Assembly (NCBI GenBank): GCA_964428355.1
Contig: CAYRYU010000023.1
Coordinates: forward strand, 13,162-77,161
From: CAYRYU01 sp964428355
GTDB lineage: Bacteria > Muiribacteriota > Ozemobacteria > Ozemobacterales > Ozemobacteraceae
Length of the DNA: 64,000 nt
Direction of reading: 5' to 3'
Part shown: positions 43,190 through 51,473 of the stretch, piece after piece
Numbering within the stretch: position 1 is the first letter of the stretch
How the letters are laid out: every line of letters begins with the position of its first letter
Notes under the pieces: model-generated
Databases searched by the model: none
The model's input: only the letters and a program-made list of their open reading frames with translations
Told to the model about the DNA's origin: nothing
Translations under genes and position numbers: made by a program

Positions 43190-44251
43190 ATGACGATTCG
43201 ATCAAAGTGGAAGCCAGTCCTGCTGGGATTCCTTGTTGTTCTTGGGATTTGGGCCGTCGGCCCCGTTCTGGGCGCGGAAAAACCCGCTCCCCCGCCTCCG
43301 CCAGCCCCTCCCCCGGGGCCTTCTCCGGTTCAGGGTGGCAGCCCCGCCTCGGATGGGGAGATCGTTTTCGAGACGGAAGCCTTGCAGAAGGGGGAGGTGG
43401 CGGTTAACGCTTCGGGAAGACCTCTTCCGGGGCAATACCAGCCCGTGAGCTTCCTCGTCGCCACCGATAGCGTTTTTCTTCTTGACTCCAAGGAACGGAC
43501 CGTTGCCTGCCATTCCCTGGCGGACGGAAAGAAGGTTCTTTCCATCCAGCTCGAACCTGGGGAGAAAGGTTCGGAAACCCTCTATTCCGATCTTGCGATG
43601 ATGCCCGATGGGACGCTCCTCGTTGCCTCCGCGCGCCCTCAGGCAATCCATTTCATAAAGGACGGAAAGCTTCTCAGGAAGATGGACATCCACACCCTGG
43701 TCCAGTACATCGACCGATTTCGGACCGACGATTCCGGTTTGATCATGGTCGATGACCCCATCAAGGGGAGCCGATACGTATTCGACGACAAAGGAACGAT
43801 CGTCCGGACACTTCCATGGGAATTCCTTCCCATCATCCTGCCGGGGAAAAAGGTTGCCAGATCGGAGATTCCCGAGGCTTCCCAACCACCTTTTCCAGCC
43901 AGAATCACCCTTTTCGATCTTGCCGATATCGTCAAGGGAACCGGCACTTTCACTCTTTCCCTTGAAAAGCTTCCTCTTTTCGTTCAGGTTTTGGGGATGA
44001 CCCCAGCGGGGGAGTTGCTGGTCTTCGTGATCTCCGGCCGGGAGGGGGACGTTCCAGAAAAGGGTTTGGCGATGAGGGTCGATCGGGATGGAAAGGTCGT
44101 CGGGAGTGTCGAGATGCCCTGGAAGGCCCGTTCGTCGACCTTCCGTGCGTTGAATGTGCGGCCTGATCCCGAAGCGCCGGCAGGATTTTCCGCTTTTTTC
44201 GCTTTCACCGAAAACGGGAAGTTCCGGATCTCCCGCTTCAGGATTCCATGA
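43190..44251 (+). CDS. Exported module protein A1 (duplicated family)
   Basis: The product is 353 aa. ATG 43190 follows GGGAGGTCAGAA. A signal peptide (LLGFLVVLGIWAVGPVLGA) leads into a proline-rich linker (PAPPPPPAPPPGPSP), then a beta-rich domain with propeller-like units (VATDSVFLLDSKERTV, DLAMMPDGTLLVASARPQA, DDSGLIMVDDPIKG, MTPAGELLVFVISG). It is clearly paralogous to the gene at 45468 and, like it, converges head-on (20 nt) with a catalytic partner. There is no enzyme motif. I suggest a binding or inhibitory role toward the partner. The function is unproven. Confidence 0.82.
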   Translation: MTIRSKWKPVLLGFLVVLGIWAVGPVLGAEKPAPPPPPAPPPGPSPVQGGSPASDGEIVFETEALQKGEVAVNASGRPLPGQYQPVSFLVATDSVFLLDSKERTVACHSLADGKKVLSIQLEPGEKGSETLYSDLAMMPDGTLLVASARPQAIHFIKDGKLLRKMDIHTLVQYIDRFRTDDSGLIMVDDPIKGSRYVFDDKGTIVRTLPWEFLPIILPGKKVARSEIPEASQPPFPARITLFDLADIVKGTGTFTLSLEKLPLFVQVLGMTPAGELLVFVISGREGDVPEKGLAMRVDRDGKVVGSVEMPWKARSSTFRALNVRPDPEAPAGFSAFFAFTENGKFRISRFRIP

Positions 44252-44270
44252 GTCCCCAGATTGTTCCCTG

Positions 44271-45236
44271 CTAGATGGTGTTCATCAGTCCCATGGAGTT
44301 GTCGGCGTAGATGTCCTTGCCGTTGTACTTCTTGTAGATCTTCCAGGGATCCTTTCCGCAGTCGGCGTACAACGAGCCGGAGATGGTCTTGTAGAAATCC
44401 TCGATGGTTTCGTGATATGACCCGTAGGTTTTCTGACCCATCCCGATGCAGTTGTAGGGATGGAAGTTCTCCCTGCCGCCCGAGCTCTCGTTGACCGCCA
44501 CCACCAGGAACATCCGCCAGTCCATCCCGTATTTCTTCGCGCACTCGATATTCCAGGAGGCCTCGGGAAGCAATCCTGCCACGAAATTGCATTTGCGCAT
44601 GAATGCCTCGGAACGGGGGAGTGCATCACCCGAATCCGCGGGGGGTGTGGGGCCCTGGGAAGGGGTGGAATTGATGATCCGGGCGCTGTGAAGCGCTCTG
44701 TCGGTTCCGAATGTCGGCCCGTGGTGAGGCGGAACCTTGACCACATCCGGAGTCCATTGCCCATCCTTTACCCGGTAGGTGTAAAGGTCGATCTGGGCGG
44801 GTTCGCTCGCGCCGGGAAGCTTCACCTCGAGCGTTTTGCTTTCCCCACCCTTGAAAAGGTAGTGGTCGTCGGAAAGCAGGGTTTGGACTTCCCATGGTTC
44901 ACCATTCTGCTTCACCTGGGTCCCAGCGGGGAAGACATAACTGCTGAGGTGGAATCCGATCTGGAAGTCCTTCTTGACCGAGATTTCCACTTTGGAGTCA
45001 GAAACCCAGTTCACGGAGAAATACTTGTTGTCGAAGGCTTTGGGGATCTCCATGACCTGCTCGTAGGTGATCTCCGAAAGGGGGACAAGTTCTGAAGAAC
45101 TCGCAACGCCGATTCCGGCGGAATCCGAGCCCGCGCCGAAGATTCCGTCCTTCCCTTCCTGGCACTCGAGGCGCAAAGGGGAGAGCAGGAGGGAAACGAA
45201 TACCAGAGCCGGTACCATGTATTTCACGATATTCAT
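44271..45236 (-). CDS. Module protein B1: shared N-domain plus lysozyme-like C-domain
   Basis: The product is 321 aa. ATG 45236 follows GGAGGCCCGC, and a signal peptide (VPALVFVSLLLSPLRLEC) precedes it; the Cys may be lipidated. Residues about 25-190 are the domain shared with the gene at 46497 (EIPKAFDNKYFSVNW, QIGFHLSSYVFPAGTQV, PAQIDLYTYRV, HHGPTFG). The C-terminal part (about 215-321) matches lysozyme/glucosaminidase-like muramidases: WRMFLVVAVNESSGG with Glu250, NCIGMGQKTYGSYHETIEDF and a closing ADNSMGLMN. It probably acts on peptidoglycan in the envelope. Translation runs toward the A1 gene. Confidence 0.85.
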   Translation of the reverse strand: MNIVKYMVPALVFVSLLLSPLRLECQEGKDGIFGAGSDSAGIGVASSSELVPLSEITYEQVMEIPKAFDNKYFSVNWVSDSKVEISVKKDFQIGFHLSSYVFPAGTQVKQNGEPWEVQTLLSDDHYLFKGGESKTLEVKLPGASEPAQIDLYTYRVKDGQWTPDVVKVPPHHGPTFGTDRALHSARIINSTPSQGPTPPADSGDALPRSEAFMRKCNFVAGLLPEASWNIECAKKYGMDWRMFLVVAVNESSGGRENFHPYNCIGMGQKTYGSYHETIEDFYKTISGSLYADCGKDPWKIYKKYNGKDIYADNSMGLMNTI

Positions 45237-45331
45237 GCGGGCCTCCTTTGAGGGAAGTATTGGCGATCTCCGATCCGATTTTCCCACTTCCTCGTCTTCC
45301 CAGGTCTGGTTCCCATTTGTCGGGTTCTTTG

Positions 45332-45373
45332 ATACTACCATCCGATCCTCAGGCCCGGTTGAAAATTCTTCGA
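45332..45373 (-). promoter_or_regulatory. Conserved upstream element of module gene B1
   Basis: On the minus strand CGAAGAATTTTCAACCG (45357-45373) is followed 19 nt later by the extended -10 TGG-TAGTAT (-10 at 45332-45337). The same pair, with the same spacing, occurs upstream of the paralogous gene B2. The element lies about 121 nt before the ATG. Confidence 0.62.
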
Positions 45374-45426
45374 GCCGGAAAGATCTGCCCGGACTGGCAG
45401 AAAGTGCATGGAAACGTTTTCCCCGG

Positions 45427-45432
45427 TATAAT
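45427..45432 (+). promoter_or_regulatory. Candidate -10 (TATAAT) of module gene A2
   Basis: A perfect TATAAT 35 nt before ATG 45468. The -35 region is weak. Confidence 0.4.
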
Positions 45433-45467
45433 GCTTCTGGTGATTCAGTTGTGTGGGAGGTTTTTTG

Positions 45468-46490
45468 ATGGACGCAATGTTTCCCAAATGGCAGATTCTT
45501 CTTTTCCTGCTCATTTCCACCTTTTTCGCCCCAGGGCCGACACTTGCCGGGGAGGAAGCCAACGTGAAGAGGCTTTCACCGAATCCGGAAAGGACGGGGG
45601 AAATCGCGTTCCAGTGCGAGGCCATCCCGGAGGAGAAACCCCGGGAGTTCACCCCGGGGATCTCGATGTATTCCCCTGCCGAGCCTTGCAGTTTCCTCGT
45701 TTCGACGGACTCGGTCTTCCTGCTTGATTCCCGTGCGCGGAAGGTCAGCTGCTTCGCACTTCCCGACCAGACATTGAAATACGCGATCGAGCTGGATCCC
45801 GCGTTGGCGGAAAAGAACGTCATGTTCACCGATCTCGCCCTTTCTCCGGATGGCCAGCTTCTCGTTGCAGCTTCCAGGCAGGGAGTGGTCCACGTCTGCC
45901 AGGATGGCAAGGTTCTTCGGAAGGTCCCTCTAGGGCAACACGTCCGGCTCATCAACCGGCTTTCAACCGATGGAACGGGGCTTTTCATGGCCGACGACCC
46001 TGAGAAGGGTGTTCATGGAGTTTTCGATTTTCAGGGGAATCTCATTGCCGCGGTCCCATGGGACTTCCAGTCGGTTCTCCTCCCCGGTCGGCAAGTCGTG
46101 AAGACGGAAGTTGCGTCCTCTCCGCGTTCTTTCAACGTTACCGCCAGGATTTTCCAGCTTTCCGATCTGTCGAAGCCGTCTTCAACCATTTCATTTCCCA
46201 TTGAGAATCGCCCCCTGGTTCTGGAGACCCTTGGCCAGACGGGAAACGGCGATCTGGTCATCTATGCCGTTTGCGGGAAAGCCGGAGATGACCCCGAGGA
46301 TGGTTTTGCCCTGCGGGTTGGTCCAACCGGGGAAATCCGGGCTCGGACTCCCCTGCCCTTCCGCGATCTGATGGCCACGCTCCGGGTTTCCGCCGTCAGG
46401 CCCGACCCGACGGCTCCGGGGGGTTTTTCGATCTTCTTCAGCTCGGTCGTCGATGGGAAGTTCCAGATCCGGAAGTTCCGGATTCTCTGA
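45468..46490 (+). CDS. Exported module protein A2 (paralogue of A1)
   Basis: The product is 340 aa. ATG 45468 follows GGGAGG. A signal peptide (QILLFLLISTFFAPGPTLA) is followed by a beta-rich domain parallel to A1: LVSTDSVFLLDSRARKV, LALSPDGQLLVAASRQG, GLFMADDPEKGVHGVF, TGNGDLVIYAVCGKAGDDP, and the same ending SGKFQ/RKFRI. It lacks A1's proline linker. It converges with B2 with only 6 nt between stops. Two independent copies of the same pairing argue that A and B work together. Confidence 0.82.
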   Translation: MDAMFPKWQILLFLLISTFFAPGPTLAGEEANVKRLSPNPERTGEIAFQCEAIPEEKPREFTPGISMYSPAEPCSFLVSTDSVFLLDSRARKVSCFALPDQTLKYAIELDPALAEKNVMFTDLALSPDGQLLVAASRQGVVHVCQDGKVLRKVPLGQHVRLINRLSTDGTGLFMADDPEKGVHGVFDFQGNLIAAVPWDFQSVLLPGRQVVKTEVASSPRSFNVTARIFQLSDLSKPSSTISFPIENRPLVLETLGQTGNGDLVIYAVCGKAGDDPEDGFALRVGPTGEIRARTPLPFRDLMATLRVSAVRPDPTAPGGFSIFFSSVVDGKFQIRKFRIL

Positions 46491-46496
46491 AAGGGA

Positions 46497-47567
46497 CTAC
46501 TTCTCAACCACCACGCAGGCGCTGTTCATGCCCGACCAACGTCTGGCGAACTCCTCCATGCTCCAGGCGGACTGGCCTCGCGATGCGGGATCATTGATCA
46601 GGACCGAGTCTCCGGCGAAGCCCCTAACGACCACGAAGTGCCCGTTCTTCGAGGTCACGTTCGCGACGACCGGTTTTCCCTGTGCAAGGATTCCCTTCAG
46701 CCAGTCGATGGACTGTCCGAATGAACTGTACGTGTTGGGGAATCCGGCGGCCTTTCCTCCGTTCACGATTCCCTCGACGGAGGTGCCGTTCCTTTTGACC
46801 CGGTCATACCCCACCAGATCCGCGCATTCGGAGATGCTCTTGTGGACACCGTAAAAATCCAGGACCATGGCGAAACTGGTTGGCCCACACCATGACATCC
46901 GGTAGTCGACCCCGTTCACGATACACTCGTCGGAATTCTGCGAGCGGTAGGGGACCGCGAGGCCGCCGTCGGCTGCGGTTCCCTTCGAATCCGGGGATGG
47001 GTTCAATATTCTTGCGCTGTGTACCTTCCGGTTGTCCCCGAAGGACGGCCCGTGGTGGGGAGGGGTTTTCACGACTTCCTCCACCCACTTCCCATTCGTA
47101 AGCCGGTAGGTGTACAAGTCGATCTGGGCCGGATCACTGGCGGGGGGGAGCTTGACTTCGAGTGTTTCGGTTTCCCCGCCCTTGAAAAGACGGTGTTGGT
47201 CATCGAGAAGTATCTGGACTTCCCAGGGCTGCCCGTTCATCTTGACCTGCGTCCCGGGAGGAAAGGAATAGCTGCTCAGGTGGAATCCGATCTGGTACCC
47301 TTCCGAAACTGAAACCTCAACCTTTCCATCCCCAACCCATTTCACGGAGAAATACTTGTTCTCGAACGCCTTGGGGATCTCCATCACCTGGCAATAGTTG
47401 ATTTCCTCGAGGGGAACGAGGGCGGATTCACTGGCGACATCGATTGTTTCCGAGTCGGACGCAGCCCCGAAAATCCCGTCCTTGCCATCCCCAGTTTCGG
47501 CGTGGAGGGGAAGGAAGGCTGCCGTGATGAGAACCAGGGTGAGAATCTTTACATGAAGGGATCTCAT
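46497..47567 (-). CDS. Module protein B2: shared N-domain plus C39 cysteine peptidase
   Basis: The product is 356 aa. ATG 47567 follows a perfect TAAGGAGG. A signal peptide (ILTLVLITAAFLPLHA) is followed by the same N-domain as B1 (EIPKAFENKYFSVKW, GFHLSSYSFPPGTQV, LPPASDPAQIDLYTYRL, HHGPSFG). The C-terminus is instead a C39-like papain fold: DYRMSWCGPTSFAMVLDFYG with Cys227, then NGHFVVVRG with the His and SVLINDPA with the Asp. C39 enzymes cleave peptides after Gly-Gly or act as bacteriocin-processing or toxin domains. So the two B proteins differ only in their enzyme. Confidence 0.88.
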   Translation of the reverse strand: MRSLHVKILTLVLITAAFLPLHAETGDGKDGIFGAASDSETIDVASESALVPLEEINYCQVMEIPKAFENKYFSVKWVGDGKVEVSVSEGYQIGFHLSSYSFPPGTQVKMNGQPWEVQILLDDQHRLFKGGETETLEVKLPPASDPAQIDLYTYRLTNGKWVEEVVKTPPHHGPSFGDNRKVHSARILNPSPDSKGTAADGGLAVPYRSQNSDECIVNGVDYRMSWCGPTSFAMVLDFYGVHKSISECADLVGYDRVKRNGTSVEGIVNGGKAAGFPNTYSSFGQSIDWLKGILAQGKPVVANVTSKNGHFVVVRGFAGDSVLINDPASRGQSAWSMEEFARRWSGMNSACVVVEK

Positions 47568-47659
47568 TTGTGCCTCCTTAACGGCTGCGAATTTTCAGGC
47601 CTCTCGAACGGTCGCATCTGTCTGCCGAGGGAACGGTGATCCGCGTTTTGTCTCAGTGA

Positions 47660-47700
47660 ATTCTACCACCGGGTTTTCAGAATCGGTTGAGAATTCTTCG
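47660..47700 (-). promoter_or_regulatory. Conserved upstream element of module gene B2
   Basis: On the minus strand CGAAGAATTCTCAACCG (47684-47700) is followed 18 nt later by TGG-TAGAAT (-10 at 47660-47665), matching the B1 element in 16 of 17 bases with equal spacing. It lies 117 nt before the ATG. Confidence 0.65.
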
Positions 47701-47838
47701 TTGAACCGGACGTTCGTCCCCAAACCGGTTCGGTTATGGCTGCTCCCCACCTGTTCGATGCGGGCAAGATGATTCATCCTCCACTCGGGGGTCGAAAATC
47801 CAGCCCTGATCATCGGTTTCTCGGACACCTCGGGCAAA

Positions 47839-47877
47839 TTGACACTTTTCCCGGCATCCATTATTCTCCCCGGGGAG
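47839..47877 (+). promoter_or_regulatory. Sigma70 promoter with overlapping palindrome
   Basis: TTGACA (47839-47844), a 17-nt spacer and TATTCT (47862-47867). The palindrome CTCCCCGGGGAG (47866-47877) overlaps the -10 and the expected start site, an arrangement typical of a repressor operator. It drives the gene at 47930. Confidence 0.68.
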
Positions 47878-47929
47878 GGCTGTCGGCCCCTTAAGGAAGA
47901 CCCGAGGAATCTTTATGAGGAGGAAACCA

Positions 47930-48637
47930 ATGAGACTGTTTTTTCTCGCTCTTTTCGTGTCGCTTTTTTCGCCCTTTTTCGCCCAGGCGGAGGATGTCTT
48001 TGACCCGGGGTACATCAAGACCTTCGGAAAGGGGTCCATCATCGCGTCGAACAAGGGATACCCCGCTTTCGGCAAGTACGATCCGGCCCAGACCAAGTTT
48101 AAGAACGGAACCTGTTTCATCAAACCCGCCGACGGAAACACGCTGGATTTCCGATACATCCTTCCGGATGGGAAGAAGATTCCAGATATCATCGCAAAGG
48201 TAAAAAATGACCAGGCCGGAAACGCGAAATACCAGGATGGGGCGAACAAGGTATTCTGGGATTTCTGGGTTTCCCACCAATCTGACGGGACTCCTAACTT
48301 CGGTTCCTCGAAACCCTGGCCCTCCAAGTTGGGCGATAACCCTGCCTGGGAAGCGAAGCACAGCCTCTGGTACAACATCAGCGACGAGTCAGCCAATACG
48401 GCGGGGGCGCAATGGTGCGATATCAGCGCGGGATTCTACGATTGGCTCCCGACGGCGAAGCCCGGATGGAAAATCTGGGTCACCGTTTCGTTCGGCTTCA
48501 ACTACATGGTCGGAGCGGGAGAAATGGAAACCAAATGGGACCCCGACAGGAAGAAGTTCATCCAGGTGGAATCCACCGGAGCCCTCGGGTTTGCGAAATC
48601 CGAACCGATCGTTGTGGGGACTGTCGAAATCGAGTAG
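47930..48637 (+). CDS. Exported protein of unknown function
   Basis: The product is 235 aa. ATG 47930 has GGAGG 6 nt upstream. A signal peptide (LFFLALFVSLFSPFFAQA) leads into a compact domain with many aromatic residues (WDFWVSHQSDG, KPGWKIWVTVSFGFNYMVG). The sequence is well conserved-looking and has its own promoter and a bidirectional terminator, so it is a discrete, probably well-expressed unit. The family is not recognised. It is divergent from the B2 gene. Confidence 0.78.
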   Translation: MRLFFLALFVSLFSPFFAQAEDVFDPGYIKTFGKGSIIASNKGYPAFGKYDPAQTKFKNGTCFIKPADGNTLDFRYILPDGKKIPDIIAKVKNDQAGNAKYQDGANKVFWDFWVSHQSDGTPNFGSSKPWPSKLGDNPAWEAKHSLWYNISDESANTAGAQWCDISAGFYDWLPTAKPGWKIWVTVSFGFNYMVGAGEMETKWDPDRKKFIQVESTGALGFAKSEPIVVGTVEIE

Positions 48638-48657
48638 TCCCGTCCCCGAAAAACGTC

Positions 48658-48699
48658 AAGGGACGCAGGAATCTTCCCCGGAAGGAGTCTGCGTCCCTT
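48658..48699. terminator. Bidirectional intrinsic terminator
   Basis: AAGGGACGCAG (48658-48668) and CTGCGTCCCTT (48689-48699) are perfect 11-bp inverted repeats around a 20-nt loop, between convergent genes. The loop itself contains CTTCCCCGGAAG. There is no long T-run on either side. Confidence 0.65.
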
Positions 48700-48724
48700 C
48701 GGCTTTGTGCTCATCACGCCTTGT

Positions 48725-49459
48725 TCAGGGATCGAATCGGTAGCCCGCTCCATGCACTGTCTTGATCAAGCGCGGGTTTGCAGGGTTGGTCTCGATCTTC
48801 TTTCGCAACAGGGCTATGTGCTGGTCGATCGTCCGGCTGGTTGGCTGGATATCGGGCCCCCAGCACCTTTCCCCGATGAGTATCCGGTCGAGGACCTTCC
48901 CGGGATTTCGGGAGAATAGCTCCAGGAGCTTGACTTCACGGAGGCTGAAGTCGATCTGCCTCCCCTCGATCCGGCCCCGAAGTTCAGATGGGAAGACCTC
49001 CAGCTCCAGCAACCTGAAAGGGACTTCCCACCTGGCTTCTTCGGCATCCCCCTCTTTTCCGGAGGTTCCCTTGCGGGATTCCATGGCTTTGCGCATTGCC
49101 AGAAGGCGCCGGGTGGCGGACCGGACCCTGGCCACGACTTCCCTGACCCCGAAAGGTTTCACGATGAAATCATCCGCCCCGAGTTCCATACCGACGATTC
49201 TATCCACTTCCTCACCCTTTGCGGAAATGAAGAGGATCGGAATGACCTCGTCCAGGCTCCGGACCTTGCGGCAAACCCCGAAGCCGTCGACTCCGGGCAT
49301 CATGATGTCCAGGCAGAGAATGTCGGGACGGTCTTTTTCGAAGCTGCGAAGCGCTTCCTGGCCGTCCGCCGCGAGAATTACATCGTATCCCTCATTCCGG
49401 AAGACCCGGGAAAGACCGTCCCGGGTTGCCGGATCGTCATCCGCCAGAAGAATTCGCAT
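48725..49459 (-). CDS. OmpR-family response regulator
   Basis: The product is 244 aa. ATG 49459 follows GGGAGGAACG; an earlier frame lacks a site. The receiver domain has LLADDDPATRDG (acidic pocket), the phospho-acceptor Asp in ILCLDIMMPG, the switch Ser in LFISAKGEE and the conserved Lys in IVKPFG. A linker rich in charges is followed by an OmpR-type winged helix (FSLREVKLLELFSRNPG, SRTIDQHIALLRKKIE, IKTVHGAGYRFDP). It overlaps the stop of the sensor kinase by 23 nt, so the pair is translationally coupled. Targets unknown. Confidence 0.94.
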   Translation of the reverse strand: MRILLADDDPATRDGLSRVFRNEGYDVILAADGQEALRSFEKDRPDILCLDIMMPGVDGFGVCRKVRSLDEVIPILFISAKGEEVDRIVGMELGADDFIVKPFGVREVVARVRSATRRLLAMRKAMESRKGTSGKEGDAEEARWEVPFRLLELEVFPSELRGRIEGRQIDFSLREVKLLELFSRNPGKVLDRILIGERCWGPDIQPTSRTIDQHIALLRKKIETNPANPRLIKTVHGAGYRFDP

Positions 49460-51098
49460 CGTTCCTCCCGTCGTTTCGGAAAACCTCATGGGTTTTCAGT
49501 TCCACCAGAAAACATGAACCCTTCGCCCCAGCCTTCTGGAAAGGGCTTCCGCGCTCCCCGGACGGATCGAGGATGACATCCCCGCCGTGGAACCGGGCAA
49601 GATCGCGGGAGATCGACAACCCAATCCCGGTTCCACTAGAGGTCTGGGACACATTTTCCTGAATCCGGAAAAAGGGTTCGAAAACCCGCTCGGAAAAGTG
49701 GGGTGGAATCCCTGGTCCATGGTCCTGGACCCACACCCGCAATAGGGGACCTTCGATCCGGCTGGCCACCCCCAGAAACCTCCCCGATCCGGCGTACTTT
49801 TCCACGTTCGATACCAGATTTCCAAGGATCTGTGCAAGAAAATCCGGATCGAAAGCCATCTCCTGCTCCGCGCACAGCCTTGTTTCAAGCTGGATTCCCT
49901 TCCCGACCAGGGACGGGCGGAAGGTTTCCAGAATCGAGAGGATTTCCCTGTCCGGAATGGCCCTCCGGGGTTTTGGGGGTTGGGGGCCGGCCTGGTTTCC
50001 GGCGAACGCCAGGACATGGTTGATCAGCTTTGAAAGCCGGTCGATTTCGAGTGAAACCGTTTCGAGCAGCTCCCTTTCCTCTGGCTTCCCTTCATCCATC
50101 TGCATTCCCAGAAGTTCGACGAACATTCGGATGTTGGTTAGCGGGGTTTTCAGCTCGTGGGAAACGCGGTTCACGAAACTCACCTTTTCCATCGCCATGG
50201 CGGATTCACGCCTTCCTTCACGGTAGAGATGGAAACCCAGGAACGCAACGACCAGCAGTGACAGCAGGATCAGGGAAGTCGTCTGGAAAAAGACGCCGGT
50301 CTGGAGATTTTCCACCACCTTTTCCCGTGGGGCGAAGGCCTGAAGCCGGAAGCCTTGAAGGGGATTGCGGAGGAGGAGCACAGCTCGAGGCTTTTCCTGT
50401 GGCTCGATCTTGTAAGATCCTATCGTTCCCATCTTTCGTTCCGCGGGGTCGGAAAAGACGATCGTGCCCTCGAATCCCGCATTTCTACGGGGCATTGTCC
50501 CATTTCGATGCCGCAAGAAGGAATCGAAAACCTCGCGCACCATGAATCTTCGTACAATCAGGGTTCCATCTTCCCAACGATGCAGGAAGAAGAGATAAGA
50601 ATCTGAACCGTCACTCCAGGAACGCCAACCTGTGCCGGAGACTCCGGGAAGTCCGGAAGCGACTGATGCCGCCCAGCTCGAAAAAAAACCTATCATCGGG
50701 TCTCCCGATGCGGGATGCAAACCCCCGGACGGGTTCGGAAACTCACTTTCGGAAGGAATGAGGGAAACTCCGGATGATGAGACAGCAAAGACCGCCTCGG
50801 GGGCGAAACCGGGAGGGGGTGATCGCCGGAAAACCGCCCCCTGGCTGGCGGGGGACGTTGAAACAACCAGTTCCATGTTGACCTCGGCAAGGAACCCGAA
50901 AAACCCGCTTTCGATTTCCTTGAGCCGGGATACCAGAAGAGAATCGAAAGTCCGGTCAACTTCCTCGAGTTCCATCCGAACGAGTTGCGCTCCCAGCCAT
51001 GTGAGGAGACCGCTGGCCAGGAGAACGAGAAGGGCCAGTGCTGTGGTGAAGCGGAGGTTGGGCTGGGGCGGAAGCTTTTTCATTTTCCGGCCTTCCAT
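49437..51098 (-). CDS. Membrane sensor histidine kinase
   Basis: The product is 553 aa. ATG 51098 has GGAGG 6 nt upstream; longer frames are not plausible. A short N-terminal cytosolic tail is followed by TM1 (about 18-38, ALALLVLLASGLLTWLGA), an extracytoplasmic sensor domain of about 230 residues without an obvious family, TM2 (about 275-298, SLILLSLLVVAFLGF) and a HisKA domain with VSHELKTPLTNIR (phospho-His). The HATPase part has LGNLVSNVEKYAG, VQDHGPGIP, FSERVFEPFFR and SSGTGIGLSIS. It signals to the OmpR-type regulator directly downstream. Confidence 0.92.
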   Translation of the reverse strand: MEGRKMKKLPPQPNLRFTTALALLVLLASGLLTWLGAQLVRMELEEVDRTFDSLLVSRLKEIESGFFGFLAEVNMELVVSTSPASQGAVFRRSPPPGFAPEAVFAVSSSGVSLIPSESEFPNPSGGLHPASGDPMIGFFSSWAASVASGLPGVSGTGWRSWSDGSDSYLFFLHRWEDGTLIVRRFMVREVFDSFLRHRNGTMPRRNAGFEGTIVFSDPAERKMGTIGSYKIEPQEKPRAVLLLRNPLQGFRLQAFAPREKVVENLQTGVFFQTTSLILLSLLVVAFLGFHLYREGRRESAMAMEKVSFVNRVSHELKTPLTNIRMFVELLGMQMDEGKPEERELLETVSLEIDRLSKLINHVLAFAGNQAGPQPPKPRRAIPDREILSILETFRPSLVGKGIQLETRLCAEQEMAFDPDFLAQILGNLVSNVEKYAGSGRFLGVASRIEGPLLRVWVQDHGPGIPPHFSERVFEPFFRIQENVSQTSSGTGIGLSISRDLARFHGGDVILDPSGERGSPFQKAGAKGSCFLVELKTHEVFRNDGRNDANSSGG

Positions 51099-51344
51099 TA
51101 TAATCCTCCTGTCGAATCCGAAAAAGGGACGCTTCAGAAACCTTTCAGATGAAAACCTCCCGCAGATTACGCAGGTTGCCGCAGATGAAATCACCGTCTC
51201 GCATCCGCGACCGTTTGCGCTTCCCGTGGGTATTCCACTGAATCCCTCGAGGTGGACGGTGCCAAATGAGTTTGACGGAGATGATCTTTCCCCCTGCACG
51301 CCCCAATTCTAGCGGTGCACAGCGTCGGGCGGGCGATGGGATGG

Positions 51345-51350
51345 TAAAAT
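51345..51350 (+). promoter_or_regulatory. Extended -10 element (TGGTAAAAT)
   Basis: TGG-TAAAAT lies 124 nt before the ATG at 51474. No clear -35; part of the recurring TGGTANNAT set. Confidence 0.35.
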
Positions 51351-51473
51351 GTCGGTAAAACCTTTGTAAAACAGGTTTTCTGGATGTGATCCCGTCTTGA
51401 TCTGAGGCGGCCATCTGGTGTAGGATCGAACATCCGGTTCCTGATGCGGACTCCAAGCATTTCGAGGGGAAAA

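Larger units (their letters stand above)
47568..47929. other. 362-nt divergent intergenic region
   Basis: No supported gene. It holds the conserved B2 upstream element, the sigma70 promoter for the plus-strand gene and a 12-bp palindrome. A minus-strand frame across most of it has no ribosome site or recognisable protein. Confidence 0.6.

Noticed and set aside
47595..47861. Minus-strand frame in the divergent region
   Set aside because: No ribosome site, low-quality composition, and it covers two promoters.
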